Positions 9,226-19,077 of a stretch of 64,000 bases of DNA are shown here, piece after piece (position 1 is the stretch's first letter; the number at the start of each line of letters is the position of its first letter). The stretch spans positions 153,106 through 217,105 of the forward strand of contig JANSWP010000003.1 of assembly GCA_024743405.1 (NCBI GenBank). The letters are read 5' to 3'. Both the position numbers and the translations under genes were made by a program. The notes under the pieces are model-generated. The model ran no database searches, was not told the DNA's origin, and saw only the letters and a list, made by a program, of their open reading frames with translations. The stretch is from Bacteroidota bacterium. Its GTDB lineage: Bacteria > Bacteroidota > Bacteroidia > Chitinophagales > Saprospiraceae.

Positions 9226-9606
9226 ATGCAAAACCCGAATATTGACTTTTTATTAACTGAAGCTGATCAATTATTGAATTTTGCAAATGAGGAAATATCG
9301 CGTTCAGAAGAAGATGTTGCTGCTTATATGATCTGCAAAAACTCGAGAATAGCTTTAAAAAATGCGATGACCTACTTCCTTTTTAAAAATGGTATTAAAC
9401 CTAAAGAACCGGTGACTTTAGAAAGTCTAAGAGATCAGTGCAGTTTTGAAGATGGCCGTTTTCAAGATGTCGATCTATCCAGTATCAATTGTCGACATGA
9501 TGAAGGTGAAGAAGAATATTGTCTTTCTGTGAATAAGGTCAGTGAATGCCTTGATGCTGCTCAATTAGTGAGAGGAATTGTAGGTGACTCAGTTCCTGGT
9601 TATTGA
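9226..9606 (+). CDS. Small acidic helical protein of unknown function
   Basis: Predicted soluble protein of 126 residues. The first 65 residues are helical (FLLTEADQLLNFANEEISRSEEDVAAYMICKNSRIALKNAMTYFLF) and vaguely recall HEPN-type four-helix proteins, but the RxxxxH signature is absent. The second half is acidic with a DVDLSSINCRHDEGEEEY segment. The ATG follows an AT-rich gap, and the gene lies 119 bases before the oxidoreductase gene on the same strand. I do not recognise the family, and no functional claim is made. Confidence 0.6.
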   Translation: MQNPNIDFLLTEADQLLNFANEEISRSEEDVAAYMICKNSRIALKNAMTYFLFKNGIKPKEPVTLESLRDQCSFEDGRFQDVDLSSINCRHDEGEEEYCLSVNKVSECLDAAQLVRGIVGDSVPGY

Positions 9607-9725
9607 GGTGCTATTGCTATCAAAATACTATAAATATTAACATCAGCCTTTGTATAACAAAATAAATTCATTCATTCTTTTAGTGATATCATAACCACTA
9701 GAGTAATGAGTTCATACATCATACC

Positions 9726-12700
9726 ATGTTTTCTAAACTTTTAACGAAAGATCCAGATAAAAAGGAAGCGGAATCGAAAAAGAAAAATAAGCCATTCAAA
9801 TACCCTGGTGTACCTGTTGCTATGGATGGAAATACCGTAGCTATCATGTGTGAGCGGGAGTCTTCGGATGCTGCTGGAGCATACCCAATTACACCATCCA
9901 CACAAATGGGAGAGTATTGGGCAGATGCCGCTGCAAAGGGACATTTAAATATTTCAGATAGACCTTTAATATTTATTGAGCCAGAGGGAGAGCATGCAGC
10001 AGCAGCTGTTACCGCCGGTTTGTCCATGACAGGTTTACGTGCGGCCAATTTTTCTTCAGGTCAGGGGATTGCTTATATGCATGAGTCCCTCTATGCGGCT
10101 GTGGGTAAAAGATTGACCTATGTCCTAAATATTGGTGCCAGAGCGATGACCAAATCAACGCTGAATGTGCATGCGGGACATGATGATTATCATGCGATAG
10201 ATGACACTGGATTTTTCCAGTTTTTTGCTAAAAAAGCGCAACACGTCGCAGACTTAAACATAATAGCCCATAAGGTCGCCGAGTTGGCTTTAACGCCAGG
10301 CGTCGTTGCTCAAGATGGATTTTTAACAACCCACCTCATAGAATCTTTATTACTTCCTGAACGAGCATTGATCAAAGATTATTTAGGGAGACCAGATGAT
10401 ATCATAAATACTCCAACGCCTGCACAAAAAATTATCTATGGTGAAACTCGAAGACGCATTCCTGAACTTTGGGATGTCGATAACCCAGTTATGGCTGGAA
10501 TCGTACAGAACCAAGATTCTTATATGCAAAGTGTGGCAGCACAACGACCTTTCTTTTTTGATCATATACAAGCGCTCGCAGATCAAGCATTTGATGAATT
10601 TTATGAATTGACGGGACGACGATATAAACGTGTCATGTCTTATAAAGCGGAGGATGCAGATTATCTAATTTTGGGACAAGGCAGTGTTGTACCGAGTGCC
10701 GAAGCTGTAGTTGATTATATTCGGGAAACGAGAGGCATCAAAGTGGGGGTTGTTGATTTGGTGATGTTTAGACCTTTTCCAGCTGACTTGATTGGGGAAA
10801 TTATAAAAGGTAAAAAGGGCGTGACGATATTGGAAAGACTAGATCAACCATTAGCGGTGGATTCTCCGATTACGAGAGAGGTTAGAGCGGTAATTACGAA
10901 GTGCCTTGAGAATGGAATTTATAAAAATGATCTTCCTTATCCAAAGTTAGCAAGTTTTGGACCTTCTGATATTCCAGCTATTTATTCTGGCTCTTTTGGG
11001 ATGGGAAGTCGCGATTTACAGCCAGAAGGTATTATTGGAGCCATTGAAAATATGTTGCCTAGTGGTAAACGTAAGAAGCAGTTTTATTTATCGATCGATT
11101 TTATACGAGATGCGGCTTTTACGCCTAAACAAAAACTATATCAAGAAACCATTCAAGATGCTTACCCTCATGTAAAAGAACTTTCTGTACGTGGATCGGA
11201 AAATCCGAATTTAATGCCGAAAGATGCGATCACCGTTCGTTTCCATTCAGTTGGAGGCTGGGGGGCAATTACAACAGGTAAGAACTTGGCTATGACGCTT
11301 TATGATTTGCTAGGATATGATATCAAAGCGAATCCAAAATATGGTTCGGAGAAAAAAGGACAGCCTACTACTTATTATTTGGCTGCGGCACCCGAACCTA
11401 TTCGTATCAATTGCGAGTACTTTTTTGTTGATGTCGTTCTTTCGCCTGATCCGAATGTATTTAAACATACCAATGCATTGGCTGGCTTGAAAAAAGGTGG
11501 AAGCTTTATCATTCAAAGTGATAAAGATAGCCCCGACGAAGTTTGGGCAGATATACCAGAACCTTATCAAAAGGTAATTATAAACCAAGATATTCATGTC
11601 TATTATATTGATGGGTTTAAAATAGCTCGCGAAGAGGCGACTGACCCTGAGTTGCAATTGAGAATGCAAGGGATTGCCTTTCAAGGAGCCTTTTTTGCTG
11701 CCTCCCCATTGATGAAAAAATCAGGGCTTTCAGAGGAGAAATTACTCAAAGCCATTGAAGATCAATTACAACATAAATTTGGAGGAAAGGGACAACGAGT
11801 CGTAGATGATAATATGCGGGTAGTGAGACGTGGTTTTGATGAGGTTTATGAAATTACTAATAAAGAGCTTGGAGCCGTAAATAAAGAGAAGACCAATGGT
11901 CAAGCTATATTGCCGATTCCAACTATGCTAAAAAATATTCCTCAAAGTGAGTCTAACCTGAGTGATATTCATCGATTCTGGGAGCAAACAGGTAATTTTT
12001 ATTTACGTGGAATGGGAAATGACAATTTGACCGATCCTTTTATTGGATTAAGTGTAATGCCTGCGGTTTCTTCCTTGTTTAGAGATATGACAGGAATTCG
12101 CTTTGAGCACCCTGAATGGATACCTAATAATTGTACCGCTTGTGGAAATTGTTATACAGTGTGTCCTGATACTGCTATTCCTGGGTTGGTCAGTGATTTG
12201 TCTGATGTATTAGATACGGTTGTCAAACGCGTCAAGAAAAATCATGGAAAAGTGGAGTACTTACCTAAAGCGGTTCGACAGATGGAGGGTGAAATTCGGA
12301 CGCTATTTTCTCAATCTAAAAATGGAGCCACCGTCAATGATTATATCCACAATGCGATTGATATGACGCTAAGTCAAAATGGTGAAGGGGATGGTTTTTC
12401 TAAAGAATTGGGATGGTTTAAAGAAGAATTGGGCGATTTTAAATTTGCCCTCACTCGACCATATTATGACTTACATGAGAAAGACCAAGCCAATAGTGGT
12501 GGACTTTTTAGTATAACCATAAATCCAACCACCTGTAAGGGTTGTATGGAATGTGTGGAAGTATGTGACGATGATGCCTTGAAACCAATTACACAAACGG
12601 AGGACTCTATTGCTCGATTGAGAGATGAGTGGGACTTCTGGACAGATTTACCGAACACACCTTCAAAATATAATCGAATAGATAGCCTAGAAGAAAAAAT

Positions 12701-14678
12701 AGGACCACTCGAAACAATTCTATTGAATAAGGATGCCTATTTAAATTTTGCTAGCGGCGATGGTGCTTGTTTGGGTTGTTCAGAAAAATCAGTTGTTCAT
12801 TTATTTGTAGCGACAGTAGAGTCATTGATGCAGCCAAGGGTAGAGAAGCATTTGGCTCATTTGGATGAACTTTGCCAAAAACTGGAAAAACATATCCAAA
12901 GTAAGTTAATGCGGACAGTGGATGTAAGCGATTCTGATATGATGGCAAAGATAGTTTCGGAAATGAAGGATAGTGATTTAACTATGGCGAGCATTACTAG
13001 TAGGTTTGAGTCGGAACACGGAACGGAACCAATTGACCAAGACTGGTTGAGAGAAACGACTCAGCTATTGGCTAAGTTGAAAAAGCTGAAATGGAAATAT
13101 ACGAATGGAACCACTGGAAAAGGTCGCTCCAATATGGGTATGTGTAATGCAACTGGATGTACCTCTGTTTGGGGTAGTACTTGGCCATTTAATCCATATC
13201 CTTTTCCTTGGGCGAATCACTTATTCCAAGATTCAGCCTCTATGGCGATGGGTGTTTTTGAAGGTCATATGTCAAAGATGGCAGAAGGGTTCAAAACCAT
13301 CAGAAAAGCAGAATTGGAGTTAAGTGGGGAATATGATGCAGACGAGCACAAAGACTTTTTTACGTATTTCACATGGGAGCAATTTAGTGAGGAAGAGTGG
13401 TTATTGTGCCCTCCGGTGGTAACACTTGGAGGAGATGGCGCCATGTATGATATCGGTTTCCAAAACTTGTCGCGAATGATGGCTTCTGGTAAGCCGATCA
13501 AAGTAATTGTGGTTGATACGCAGGTTTACTCTAATACAGGTGGTCAAGCTTGTACATCTGGTTTTATCGGTCAAGTCTCTGATATGGCTCAATATGGGAA
13601 AGTACAAAAAGGAAAAAATGAGCCTAGAAAAGAGATTGGATTAATTGCGATGGCTCATCGAAACACTTATGTTTTGCAAGGAACTTTAGCCAATACTGGT
13701 CAAATGATCGAGGGCTTTATTGATGGTTTAATGACTAAGCGCCCTGCTATATTCAACCTTTATACAACCTGTCAACCTGAACATGGAGTAGGAGATGACT
13801 TAGGCGTTCATCAAGCGAAATTAGCCGTCGAGTCTCGTGCTTATCCAATTTTCAAGTACAACCCGGACAAGGGGGTTAAAGCGGAAGATAATTTTGATTT
13901 GGATGGGAATCCTGCCATTGATCAATTGTGGCCAACCTACCAATTAAAATATTTGGAATATGGTCAAGAAAAATCAATGGAGGTAGCTATGACTTTTGCT
14001 GATTTTGCCCTTACAGAGGCTCGATTTAGAAAACATTTCCGTCGAGTTCCTAGAAATGCGTGGAATGACAATATGGTGCCTTTAGTAGATTTTCTTGAGA
14101 TGGACATGGAAGAGCGGGAAGATAAATTTCCATTTATCTGGGCAGTTGATAGAAAACAACACTTGAGCCGAGTATTGGTAGCCGAAAAAATTGTAGCCTC
14201 TTGTGAAGAAAGACGAGATTTCTGGATTATGTTAAAAGGACTTGCTGGAATCGAAGAAGAGAAACCAATGGAAGTAGATATAGCGCAAAAAATCAGGGAA
14301 GAAGTGGTAGGTAAAATTGCTCAAGGATTGATGAAAATGGCTGGAGGAGATGGCGGTGGAATTGTCAATCTAGCAATGGATAAGCCAACTGAACCATCCG
14401 CACCTGAACCGACAAATTCAGATGGTGAATACATGGCTCCTTGGTTAGAAACGGAAGAGTGTACTTCTTGCGATGAATGTACCAAACTCAACCCTAAAAT
14501 ATTTGCCTATAACAATGATAAAAAGGCTTATATCTTAAATTCAAACGGAGGTCTATATCAAGATTTAGTGAAGGCTGCTGAAAAATGTACGGCTAGAGTT
14601 ATTCATCCTGGACTTCCGGCAGATCGTTCGGCAAAAGACATAGATAAGTGGATTAAGAGAGGAGAGAAGTACAATTAA
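9726..14678 (+). CDS. nifJ: Extended pyruvate:ferredoxin (flavodoxin) oxidoreductase, single-chain
   Basis: Oxidatively decarboxylates pyruvate (or a related 2-oxoacid) to acetyl-CoA and reduces ferredoxin. At 1650 residues it is far longer than usual NifJ (about 1170-1200). Order of domains: alpha/pyrimidine-binding domain (about 30-260), domain II (about 260-430), gamma domain (about 500-700), an 8Fe ferredoxin domain split by a long insert (CTACGNC near 803, CKGCMEC near 937), a beta/TPP domain interrupted after CLGC (about 1014) by a helical insert, TPP motif GDGAMYD near 1235, YSNTGGQ near 1270, and an extra C-terminal ferredoxin-like domain (CTSCDEC near 1578). It lies 6 bases before rnfC, arguing that its ferredoxin feeds Rnf. 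Substrate specificity is not proven by sequence. Confidence 0.85.
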   Translation: MFSKLLTKDPDKKEAESKKKNKPFKYPGVPVAMDGNTVAIMCERESSDAAGAYPITPSTQMGEYWADAAAKGHLNISDRPLIFIEPEGEHAAAAVTAGLSMTGLRAANFSSGQGIAYMHESLYAAVGKRLTYVLNIGARAMTKSTLNVHAGHDDYHAIDDTGFFQFFAKKAQHVADLNIIAHKVAELALTPGVVAQDGFLTTHLIESLLLPERALIKDYLGRPDDIINTPTPAQKIIYGETRRRIPELWDVDNPVMAGIVQNQDSYMQSVAAQRPFFFDHIQALADQAFDEFYELTGRRYKRVMSYKAEDADYLILGQGSVVPSAEAVVDYIRETRGIKVGVVDLVMFRPFPADLIGEIIKGKKGVTILERLDQPLAVDSPITREVRAVITKCLENGIYKNDLPYPKLASFGPSDIPAIYSGSFGMGSRDLQPEGIIGAIENMLPSGKRKKQFYLSIDFIRDAAFTPKQKLYQETIQDAYPHVKELSVRGSENPNLMPKDAITVRFHSVGGWGAITTGKNLAMTLYDLLGYDIKANPKYGSEKKGQPTTYYLAAAPEPIRINCEYFFVDVVLSPDPNVFKHTNALAGLKKGGSFIIQSDKDSPDEVWADIPEPYQKVIINQDIHVYYIDGFKIAREEATDPELQLRMQGIAFQGAFFAASPLMKKSGLSEEKLLKAIEDQLQHKFGGKGQRVVDDNMRVVRRGFDEVYEITNKELGAVNKEKTNGQAILPIPTMLKNIPQSESNLSDIHRFWEQTGNFYLRGMGNDNLTDPFIGLSVMPAVSSLFRDMTGIRFEHPEWIPNNCTACGNCYTVCPDTAIPGLVSDLSDVLDTVVKRVKKNHGKVEYLPKAVRQMEGEIRTLFSQSKNGATVNDYIHNAIDMTLSQNGEGDGFSKELGWFKEELGDFKFALTRPYYDLHEKDQANSGGLFSITINPTTCKGCMECVEVCDDDALKPITQTEDSIARLRDEWDFWTDLPNTPSKYNRIDSLEEKIGPLETILLNKDAYLNFASGDGACLGCSEKSVVHLFVATVESLMQPRVEKHLAHLDELCQKLEKHIQSKLMRTVDVSDSDMMAKIVSEMKDSDLTMASITSRFESEHGTEPIDQDWLRETTQLLAKLKKLKWKYTNGTTGKGRSNMGMCNATGCTSVWGSTWPFNPYPFPWANHLFQDSASMAMGVFEGHMSKMAEGFKTIRKAELELSGEYDADEHKDFFTYFTWEQFSEEEWLLCPPVVTLGGDGAMYDIGFQNLSRMMASGKPIKVIVVDTQVYSNTGGQACTSGFIGQVSDMAQYGKVQKGKNEPRKEIGLIAMAHRNTYVLQGTLANTGQMIEGFIDGLMTKRPAIFNLYTTCQPEHGVGDDLGVHQAKLAVESRAYPIFKYNPDKGVKAEDNFDLDGNPAIDQLWPTYQLKYLEYGQEKSMEVAMTFADFALTEARFRKHFRRVPRNAWNDNMVPLVDFLEMDMEEREDKFPFIWAVDRKQHLSRVLVAEKIVASCEERRDFWIMLKGLAGIEEEKPMEVDIAQKIREEVVGKIAQGLMKMAGGDGGGIVNLAMDKPTEPSAPEPTNSDGEYMAPWLETEECTSCDECTKLNPKIFAYNNDKKAYILNSNGGLYQDLVKAAEKCTARVIHPGLPADRSAKDIDKWIKRGEKYN

Positions 14679-14684
14679 AAATCC

Positions 14685-16037
14685 ATGGGACTATTTAATT
14701 TTCATAGAGATACTTTTAAGCATGGGATTCATCCACCAGAGCAAAAAAGAGAGACCAATGGTTTACCCATTCGACAGTTTCCTTTTGCTCCAGTGATTGT
14801 ATTGCCTATGGTTCAGCATATCGGTGGACCTTCTGAAATAGTAGTTCGAGAAGGACAAGAGGTCAATCGTGGTCAAGTGCTTGCAAAAGCGAACGGCTAT
14901 GTTTCGGTACCTATACATGCTCCCGTTTCAGGAACCATTCGAAAAATTTCGAATGTCCCATCCATCTCTGGAAAAATGGTTCCGGGGATATACTTGGAGG
15001 CATTTCCTTCTTCTAGTCAGGAAGTGATGGAAGGAACTCCTATTGATCTTGATACAGCGACTCCGGACGAAATATTAAAAGGCATACAAGATGCAGGAAT
15101 AGTAGGACTTGGAGGAGCGGCATTTCCTACTCATGTAAAGCTCAAAGTACCTGAAGGGAAAAATTGTGAGATACTTATTATTAATGGAATTGAGTGTGAA
15201 CCGTATTTGACCACTGATCATCGGGTCATGCTCGAACAAGCCGATGATATTTTGATGGGGATCAAGTATTTGGCTAAGGCTACAGGTGCCAAACAAACGA
15301 TTATTGGGATTGAGGCTAACAAAACTGATGCAGCCAATCATTTAAAAAGAATGATTTCGGATGGCGATCCCGTTTCTGTAAAAGTAGTTCCTGTAAAATA
15401 TCCGCAGGGTTCAGAAAAAATGTTGATTACCTCTATTCTTGATCGGGAAGTTCCTTCGGGTGGACTACCTATTGATGTAAATATCGTGGTCGTTAATGTT
15501 GCTACGACGGCTGAAATTGGTCGCCTTTTACCACATGGACGAGGTATTCAAGAACGGGTCATAACGATTACTGGCCCGGGCGTAAAAAAGAAAGGAAATT
15601 ACTTGATTCCTATAGGGACACCCCTTAGGTATGTATTGGAGCAGGTAGGCGTTGAGGAGAATATTAGTGAAGTTTATATGGGTGGGCCAATGATGGGAGT
15701 GGCCGTTTCTAATTTGGATATCTCAATTGTAAAAGGAACTTCGGGCATCGTTGTTTTTACTGAAAAAGAAGTAAAAAAAGCACCGAAAGTTTATCCCTGT
15801 ATTAAGTGTGGAGCCTGTGTAGATGCTTGCCCCATCTTTCTTAATCCTTCAAAGTTGGGTATTCTAGCAAAATTTGAGGCATACGATTCAATGGCGGAAG
15901 ACTATCATTTAATGGATTGTTTTGAATGCGGATCTTGTTCTTATGTCTGTCCTTCTAACATTCCATTGGTGCAATATTTCAGGCTATCAAAATCAATTGT
16001 AAGAAAACGAAAACAAGTAACGACGAATGCTAAATAG
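14685..16037 (+). CDS. rnfC: Rnf electron transport complex subunit C
   Basis: Peripheral NADH-reacting subunit of the ion-pumping ferredoxin:NAD+ oxidoreductase. The 450 residues comprise a biotinyl/lipoyl-like N-terminal part (FKHGIHPPEQK..., barrel-sandwich HAPVSG), the NADH/FMN-binding domain with GLGGAAFPTHVK (about 140-152), a SLBB-like segment, and two [4Fe-4S] motifs, CIKCGAC near 372 and CFECGSC near 412. It starts 6 bases after the oxidoreductase stop and overlaps rnfD by 11 bases, so they are translationally linked. Rnf is chosen over Nqr because the electron-input subunits RnfB and RnfC with cysteine clusters are present and NqrA/NqrF are absent. Confidence 0.93.
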   Translation: MGLFNFHRDTFKHGIHPPEQKRETNGLPIRQFPFAPVIVLPMVQHIGGPSEIVVREGQEVNRGQVLAKANGYVSVPIHAPVSGTIRKISNVPSISGKMVPGIYLEAFPSSSQEVMEGTPIDLDTATPDEILKGIQDAGIVGLGGAAFPTHVKLKVPEGKNCEILIINGIECEPYLTTDHRVMLEQADDILMGIKYLAKATGAKQTIIGIEANKTDAANHLKRMISDGDPVSVKVVPVKYPQGSEKMLITSILDREVPSGGLPIDVNIVVVNVATTAEIGRLLPHGRGIQERVITITGPGVKKKGNYLIPIGTPLRYVLEQVGVEENISEVYMGGPMMGVAVSNLDISIVKGTSGIVVFTEKEVKKAPKVYPCIKCGACVDACPIFLNPSKLGILAKFEAYDSMAEDYHLMDCFECGSCSYVCPSNIPLVQYFRLSKSIVRKRKQVTTNAK

Positions 16038-17046
16038 GACACTAAATATTAGTACCTCTCCGCACATCACTAAAGGCATTAGTACGGATGTGATTATGCG
16101 AAATGTGGTATGGGCATTACTCCCAGTTGCTGCCTTTGCGGTTTATGCTTTTGGGATAAATGCTTTGTTAGTATTGATCACCTCAGTGATTTCTTGTGTC
16201 TTAACGGAACATTACTTATGTAAGTTTTCAAAAAAAGAAAGTACGATAACAGATTGGTCGGCAGTTATTACGGGTTTATTGTTAGGATTGACCTTGCCAC
16301 CCAATTTCCCTTTATGGATGACCTTTGTAGGTGGTGTTATTTCAATGGCACTCGGCAAATTCGTTTTTGGAGGTTTGGGGTATAATGTCTTTAATCCAGC
16401 CTTGGTAGGTAGAGCCGTTTTGCAAGCTGCATTTCCCGTAGCAATCACAACTTGGTCTCCTGCTTTTTTAGCCAATCGCTTTTCGAGCATTTCTTCTTCT
16501 ACATTGACTTTTCCATTTATGGAACCTTCTGTTGATGGCATGTCGGGTGCAACACCGTTGGCTGCATTTAAGTTTGATCAGGTTGCTACGGATGCGAGTG
16601 ATTTAGCCTTAGGGCTTATAAGCGGCTCGACTGGAGAGACTTGTTCTTTACTGATCTTATTGGGTGGAATTTACTTAGTTGCGCGAAAAATGATGAATTG
16701 GCGAATTCCTGTTTCCGTATTAGGAACTGCCTTTGTCTTTAGTGGAATACTATACTTGGTGGATAATGAGGTGTTCCCTTCTCCATTTTTTATGCTTTTT
16801 TCTGGCGGACTCATGTTAGGAGCTGTTTTTATGGCTACAGATATGGTGGCTTCTCCAATCACTCCATTAGGTGTTTGGATTTATGGAGGGATTATAGGGC
16901 TTCTTGTAATTGTAATCCGGATTTGGGGAGGGCTACCAGAAGGAGTGATGTATGCTATTTTATTGGCTAATGCTATTTCTCCGCACATTGACAATGTGAT
17001 TCGACCACGAGTTTATGGAACTTCAAAAAGTTTGAAACCTTCATGA
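16027..17046 (+). CDS. rnfD: Rnf complex subunit D
   Basis: Integral membrane subunit of 339 residues with about nine hydrophobic helices. It carries the SGATPL motif near residue 173, whose threonine takes covalent FMN in the RnfD/NqrB family. The start (MLNRTLNISTSPHITKG) overlaps the end of rnfC and matches the conserved family beginning. It overlaps rnfG by 4 bases (ATGA). Confidence 0.93.
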   Translation: MLNRTLNISTSPHITKGISTDVIMRNVVWALLPVAAFAVYAFGINALLVLITSVISCVLTEHYLCKFSKKESTITDWSAVITGLLLGLTLPPNFPLWMTFVGGVISMALGKFVFGGLGYNVFNPALVGRAVLQAAFPVAITTWSPAFLANRFSSISSSTLTFPFMEPSVDGMSGATPLAAFKFDQVATDASDLALGLISGSTGETCSLLILLGGIYLVARKMMNWRIPVSVLGTAFVFSGILYLVDNEVFPSPFFMLFSGGLMLGAVFMATDMVASPITPLGVWIYGGIIGLLVIVIRIWGGLPEGVMYAILLANAISPHIDNVIRPRVYGTSKSLKPS

Positions 17047-17729
17047 ATCAAACGCAAACCATACATACAACTTCTTCTGTAAGTAGTACGAAAATGCTTC
17101 AAGCGATGGTCGGTATTGGGATAATGTGTGCCCTCATGATTGTACTGACTTTTGAAGGAACTAAGTCGCGGATAGCCCACAACAAAGCTGAGGCTTTAGA
17201 AAAAGCTATTTTCAAAGTCATACCAGGAATGGTAAAAAAAAGAACGTATCAATTGAATGAAAATAGCAGTTTTGATACGATTCGAAGTGAAATTAAGGAT
17301 GCCTCATTAGTCTATGCAGGTTATGACGAAAATGATCAATTAGTTGGTATGGCCATAGAAGCAAGTGGTATTGGCTTTGCGGACATTATTCGAATATTAT
17401 ATGGTTACAATCCTGAGACACAAAAAATTGTAGGGTTTTATGTTTTAGAAAGTAAAGAGACACCCGGCTTGGGAGACAAAATTGAAAAAGATGAAAATTT
17501 TCTATCCAATTTTAGTGCCTTAGATGTCACTTTGGTAGAGGATCTAAGTGCGATTAAGAACGAAATTATTCCTGTAAAACAGGGGGCAAAAGAAAATCCT
17601 TGGGAGGTTGATGGTATTACAGGCGCCACCATATCGTCTAGGTCCATTGGCAACATATTGAGTGAAAGTACCAGTCATTGGGTACCGCTGATTTATAAAA
17701 ATCGAAGATCATTTGACATAAAAAAGTGA
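17043..17729 (+). CDS. rnfG: Rnf complex subunit G
   Basis: Membrane-anchored flavoprotein of 228 residues. One N-terminal membrane helix (about 18-38, MLQAMVGIGIMCALMIVLTF) precedes a periplasmic FMN-binding domain with DGITGATISSRSI near 189-201, matching the S(T)GATxT(S) covalent FMN site. ESKETPGLGDKI is the second conserved family motif. It overlaps rnfD by 4 bases. Confidence 0.93.
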   Translation: MNQTQTIHTTSSVSSTKMLQAMVGIGIMCALMIVLTFEGTKSRIAHNKAEALEKAIFKVIPGMVKKRTYQLNENSSFDTIRSEIKDASLVYAGYDENDQLVGMAIEASGIGFADIIRILYGYNPETQKIVGFYVLESKETPGLGDKIEKDENFLSNFSALDVTLVEDLSAIKNEIIPVKQGAKENPWEVDGITGATISSRSIGNILSESTSHWVPLIYKNRRSFDIKK

Positions 17730-17747
17730 AAGAAGAAAAACTCTATT

Positions 17748-18404
17748 ATGAGTAATCATTCTGAAAATAAAAATAGTACGGGCTTCTTTGAATCCCTTAA
17801 AGAGCATCCGTCAACAGACGAATTTATAAAGGGTTTGTGGCGGGACAATCCTGTATTTGTGCAGGTGTTGGGGATGTGCCCAGTCTTAGCCGTTTCAAAC
17901 ACGGCAGAAAATGCCTTGGCGATGGGACTTGCTACTGCATTTGTATTGTTGATGTCGAATATCTTGGTTTCTTCTCTCCGGAATTTCATTCCGAAACAAG
18001 TGCGGATTGCGTCATATATTTTAATCATCGCCACGTTTGTCACTATTACGGATTATGTAATTCAAGCCATAAGTGTTGATTTACATAAGAGCCTAGGTGC
18101 CTTTATATCACTTATAGTTGTGAATTGTCTGATCCTGAGTAGGGCGGAAGCCTTTGCCTCAAAAAACACCATTGGTAAGTCTATACTTGATGCTTTGGGG
18201 ATGGGGTTGGGATTTACATTCGCCTTATTTTGTTTGGGTGCAGTGAGAGAGTTATTTGGCAATGGAAGCCTTTTTGGACTTTCTTTATTTTCAGATAATT
18301 TCCAAGAGTGGATTGTCATGATTTTACCGGCGGGCGGATTTTTCACTTTAGCTATTTGGTTGCTCATTTTTAATGCAGCCAAAGAAAGAAAATTGAAGAC
18401 ATGA
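17748..18404 (+). CDS. rnfE: Rnf complex subunit E
   Basis: Polytopic membrane protein of 218 residues, homologous to NqrD. It begins with a family-typical N-terminus followed by GLWRDNPVFVQVLGMCPVLAVSN, and has six membrane segments, including the MCPVLAVS half-helix and NCLILSRAEAFA. The cysteine in each half-helix is thought to coordinate an intramembrane Fe-S cluster with RnfA. It overlaps rnfA by 4 bases. Confidence 0.93.
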   Translation: MSNHSENKNSTGFFESLKEHPSTDEFIKGLWRDNPVFVQVLGMCPVLAVSNTAENALAMGLATAFVLLMSNILVSSLRNFIPKQVRIASYILIIATFVTITDYVIQAISVDLHKSLGAFISLIVVNCLILSRAEAFASKNTIGKSILDALGMGLGFTFALFCLGAVRELFGNGSLFGLSLFSDNFQEWIVMILPAGGFFTLAIWLLIFNAAKERKLKT

Positions 18405-18982
18405 AAGAAGAATCACTTTGGTACATATTCATCAATGCGAGTCTAATTAACAACTTCGTATTGGCCTATTTTCTAGGGATTTGCCCTTTTCTCGGTGTTT
18501 CTGGAAAGATGGAGACCGCCACTAAAATGGGTGGGGCAGTGACTTTTGTAATGATCATTAGTTCTATATGTGCCTTTGGCATTCATGCATTACTGGTCGC
18601 CATCAATGCGCCTTTTTTGCAGTTGATTAGTTATATCGTTGTGATTGCTTCTACGGTTCAATTGGTAGAGATGTTTATCAAAAAAATGAGCCCTACATTG
18701 TTTAGGGCACTTGGAATATTTCTTCCATTAATCACGACCAATTGCGCCATCTTAGGATTGGCTTTATTTCAAACGAATAAGGGATATGGCTTTATCGAGA
18801 GTTTAGTCTATGCATTGGGTGCGGGTGCAGGATTTACATTGGCGCTTGTTTTAATAGCCGGTTTACGAGAGCAACTTGATTTTGCGGAGGTTCCTAATGT
18901 AGTAAAAGGTACGGCACTGACCTTATTGGTGGCTGGTATTTTGTCACTATCATTCATGGGGTTTGCGGGGTTGGGTAGTTAA
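18401..18982 (+). CDS. rnfA: Rnf complex subunit A
   Basis: Six-helix membrane protein of 193 residues, homologous to NqrE and inverted relative to RnfE. NNFVLAYFLGICPFLGVS and TTNCAILGLAL carry the two conserved cysteines. The stop codon overlaps the start of a palindromic repeat (18981-19058) that separates this gene from the rest of the operon. Confidence 0.93.
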   Translation: MKEESLWYIFINASLINNFVLAYFLGICPFLGVSGKMETATKMGGAVTFVMIISSICAFGIHALLVAINAPFLQLISYIVVIASTVQLVEMFIKKMSPTLFRALGIFLPLITTNCAILGLALFQTNKGYGFIESLVYALGAGAGFTLALVLIAGLREQLDFAEVPNVVKGTALTLLVAGILSLSFMGFAGLGS

Positions 18983-19058
18983 GTAACGACTAAAAAATAA
19001 GTCATGCATTTCAAAAGATGCATAGGCAAATGTCGGAGTTATTCTTTAGTCGTTACTA
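18981..19058. repeat. Short palindromic intergenic repeat inside the rnf operon (family S)
   Basis: AAGTAACGACTAAAAAATAA (18981-19000) is complementary to TTATTCTTTAGTCGTTACTA (19039-19058) at 18 of 20 positions. ATGCATTT and AGATGCAT form an inner stem. The end motif GTAACG(A/C)C(T/G)AAA(A/G)AATAAGTC is shared with copies at 23823, 51429, 54770 and the IS edge at 7176. Its position directly at the rnfA stop codon means it is transcribed if the operon continues, and it could lower read-through to the distal genes. Confidence 0.7.
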
Positions 19059-19077
19059 AATATTAAATAAAGAAGAA

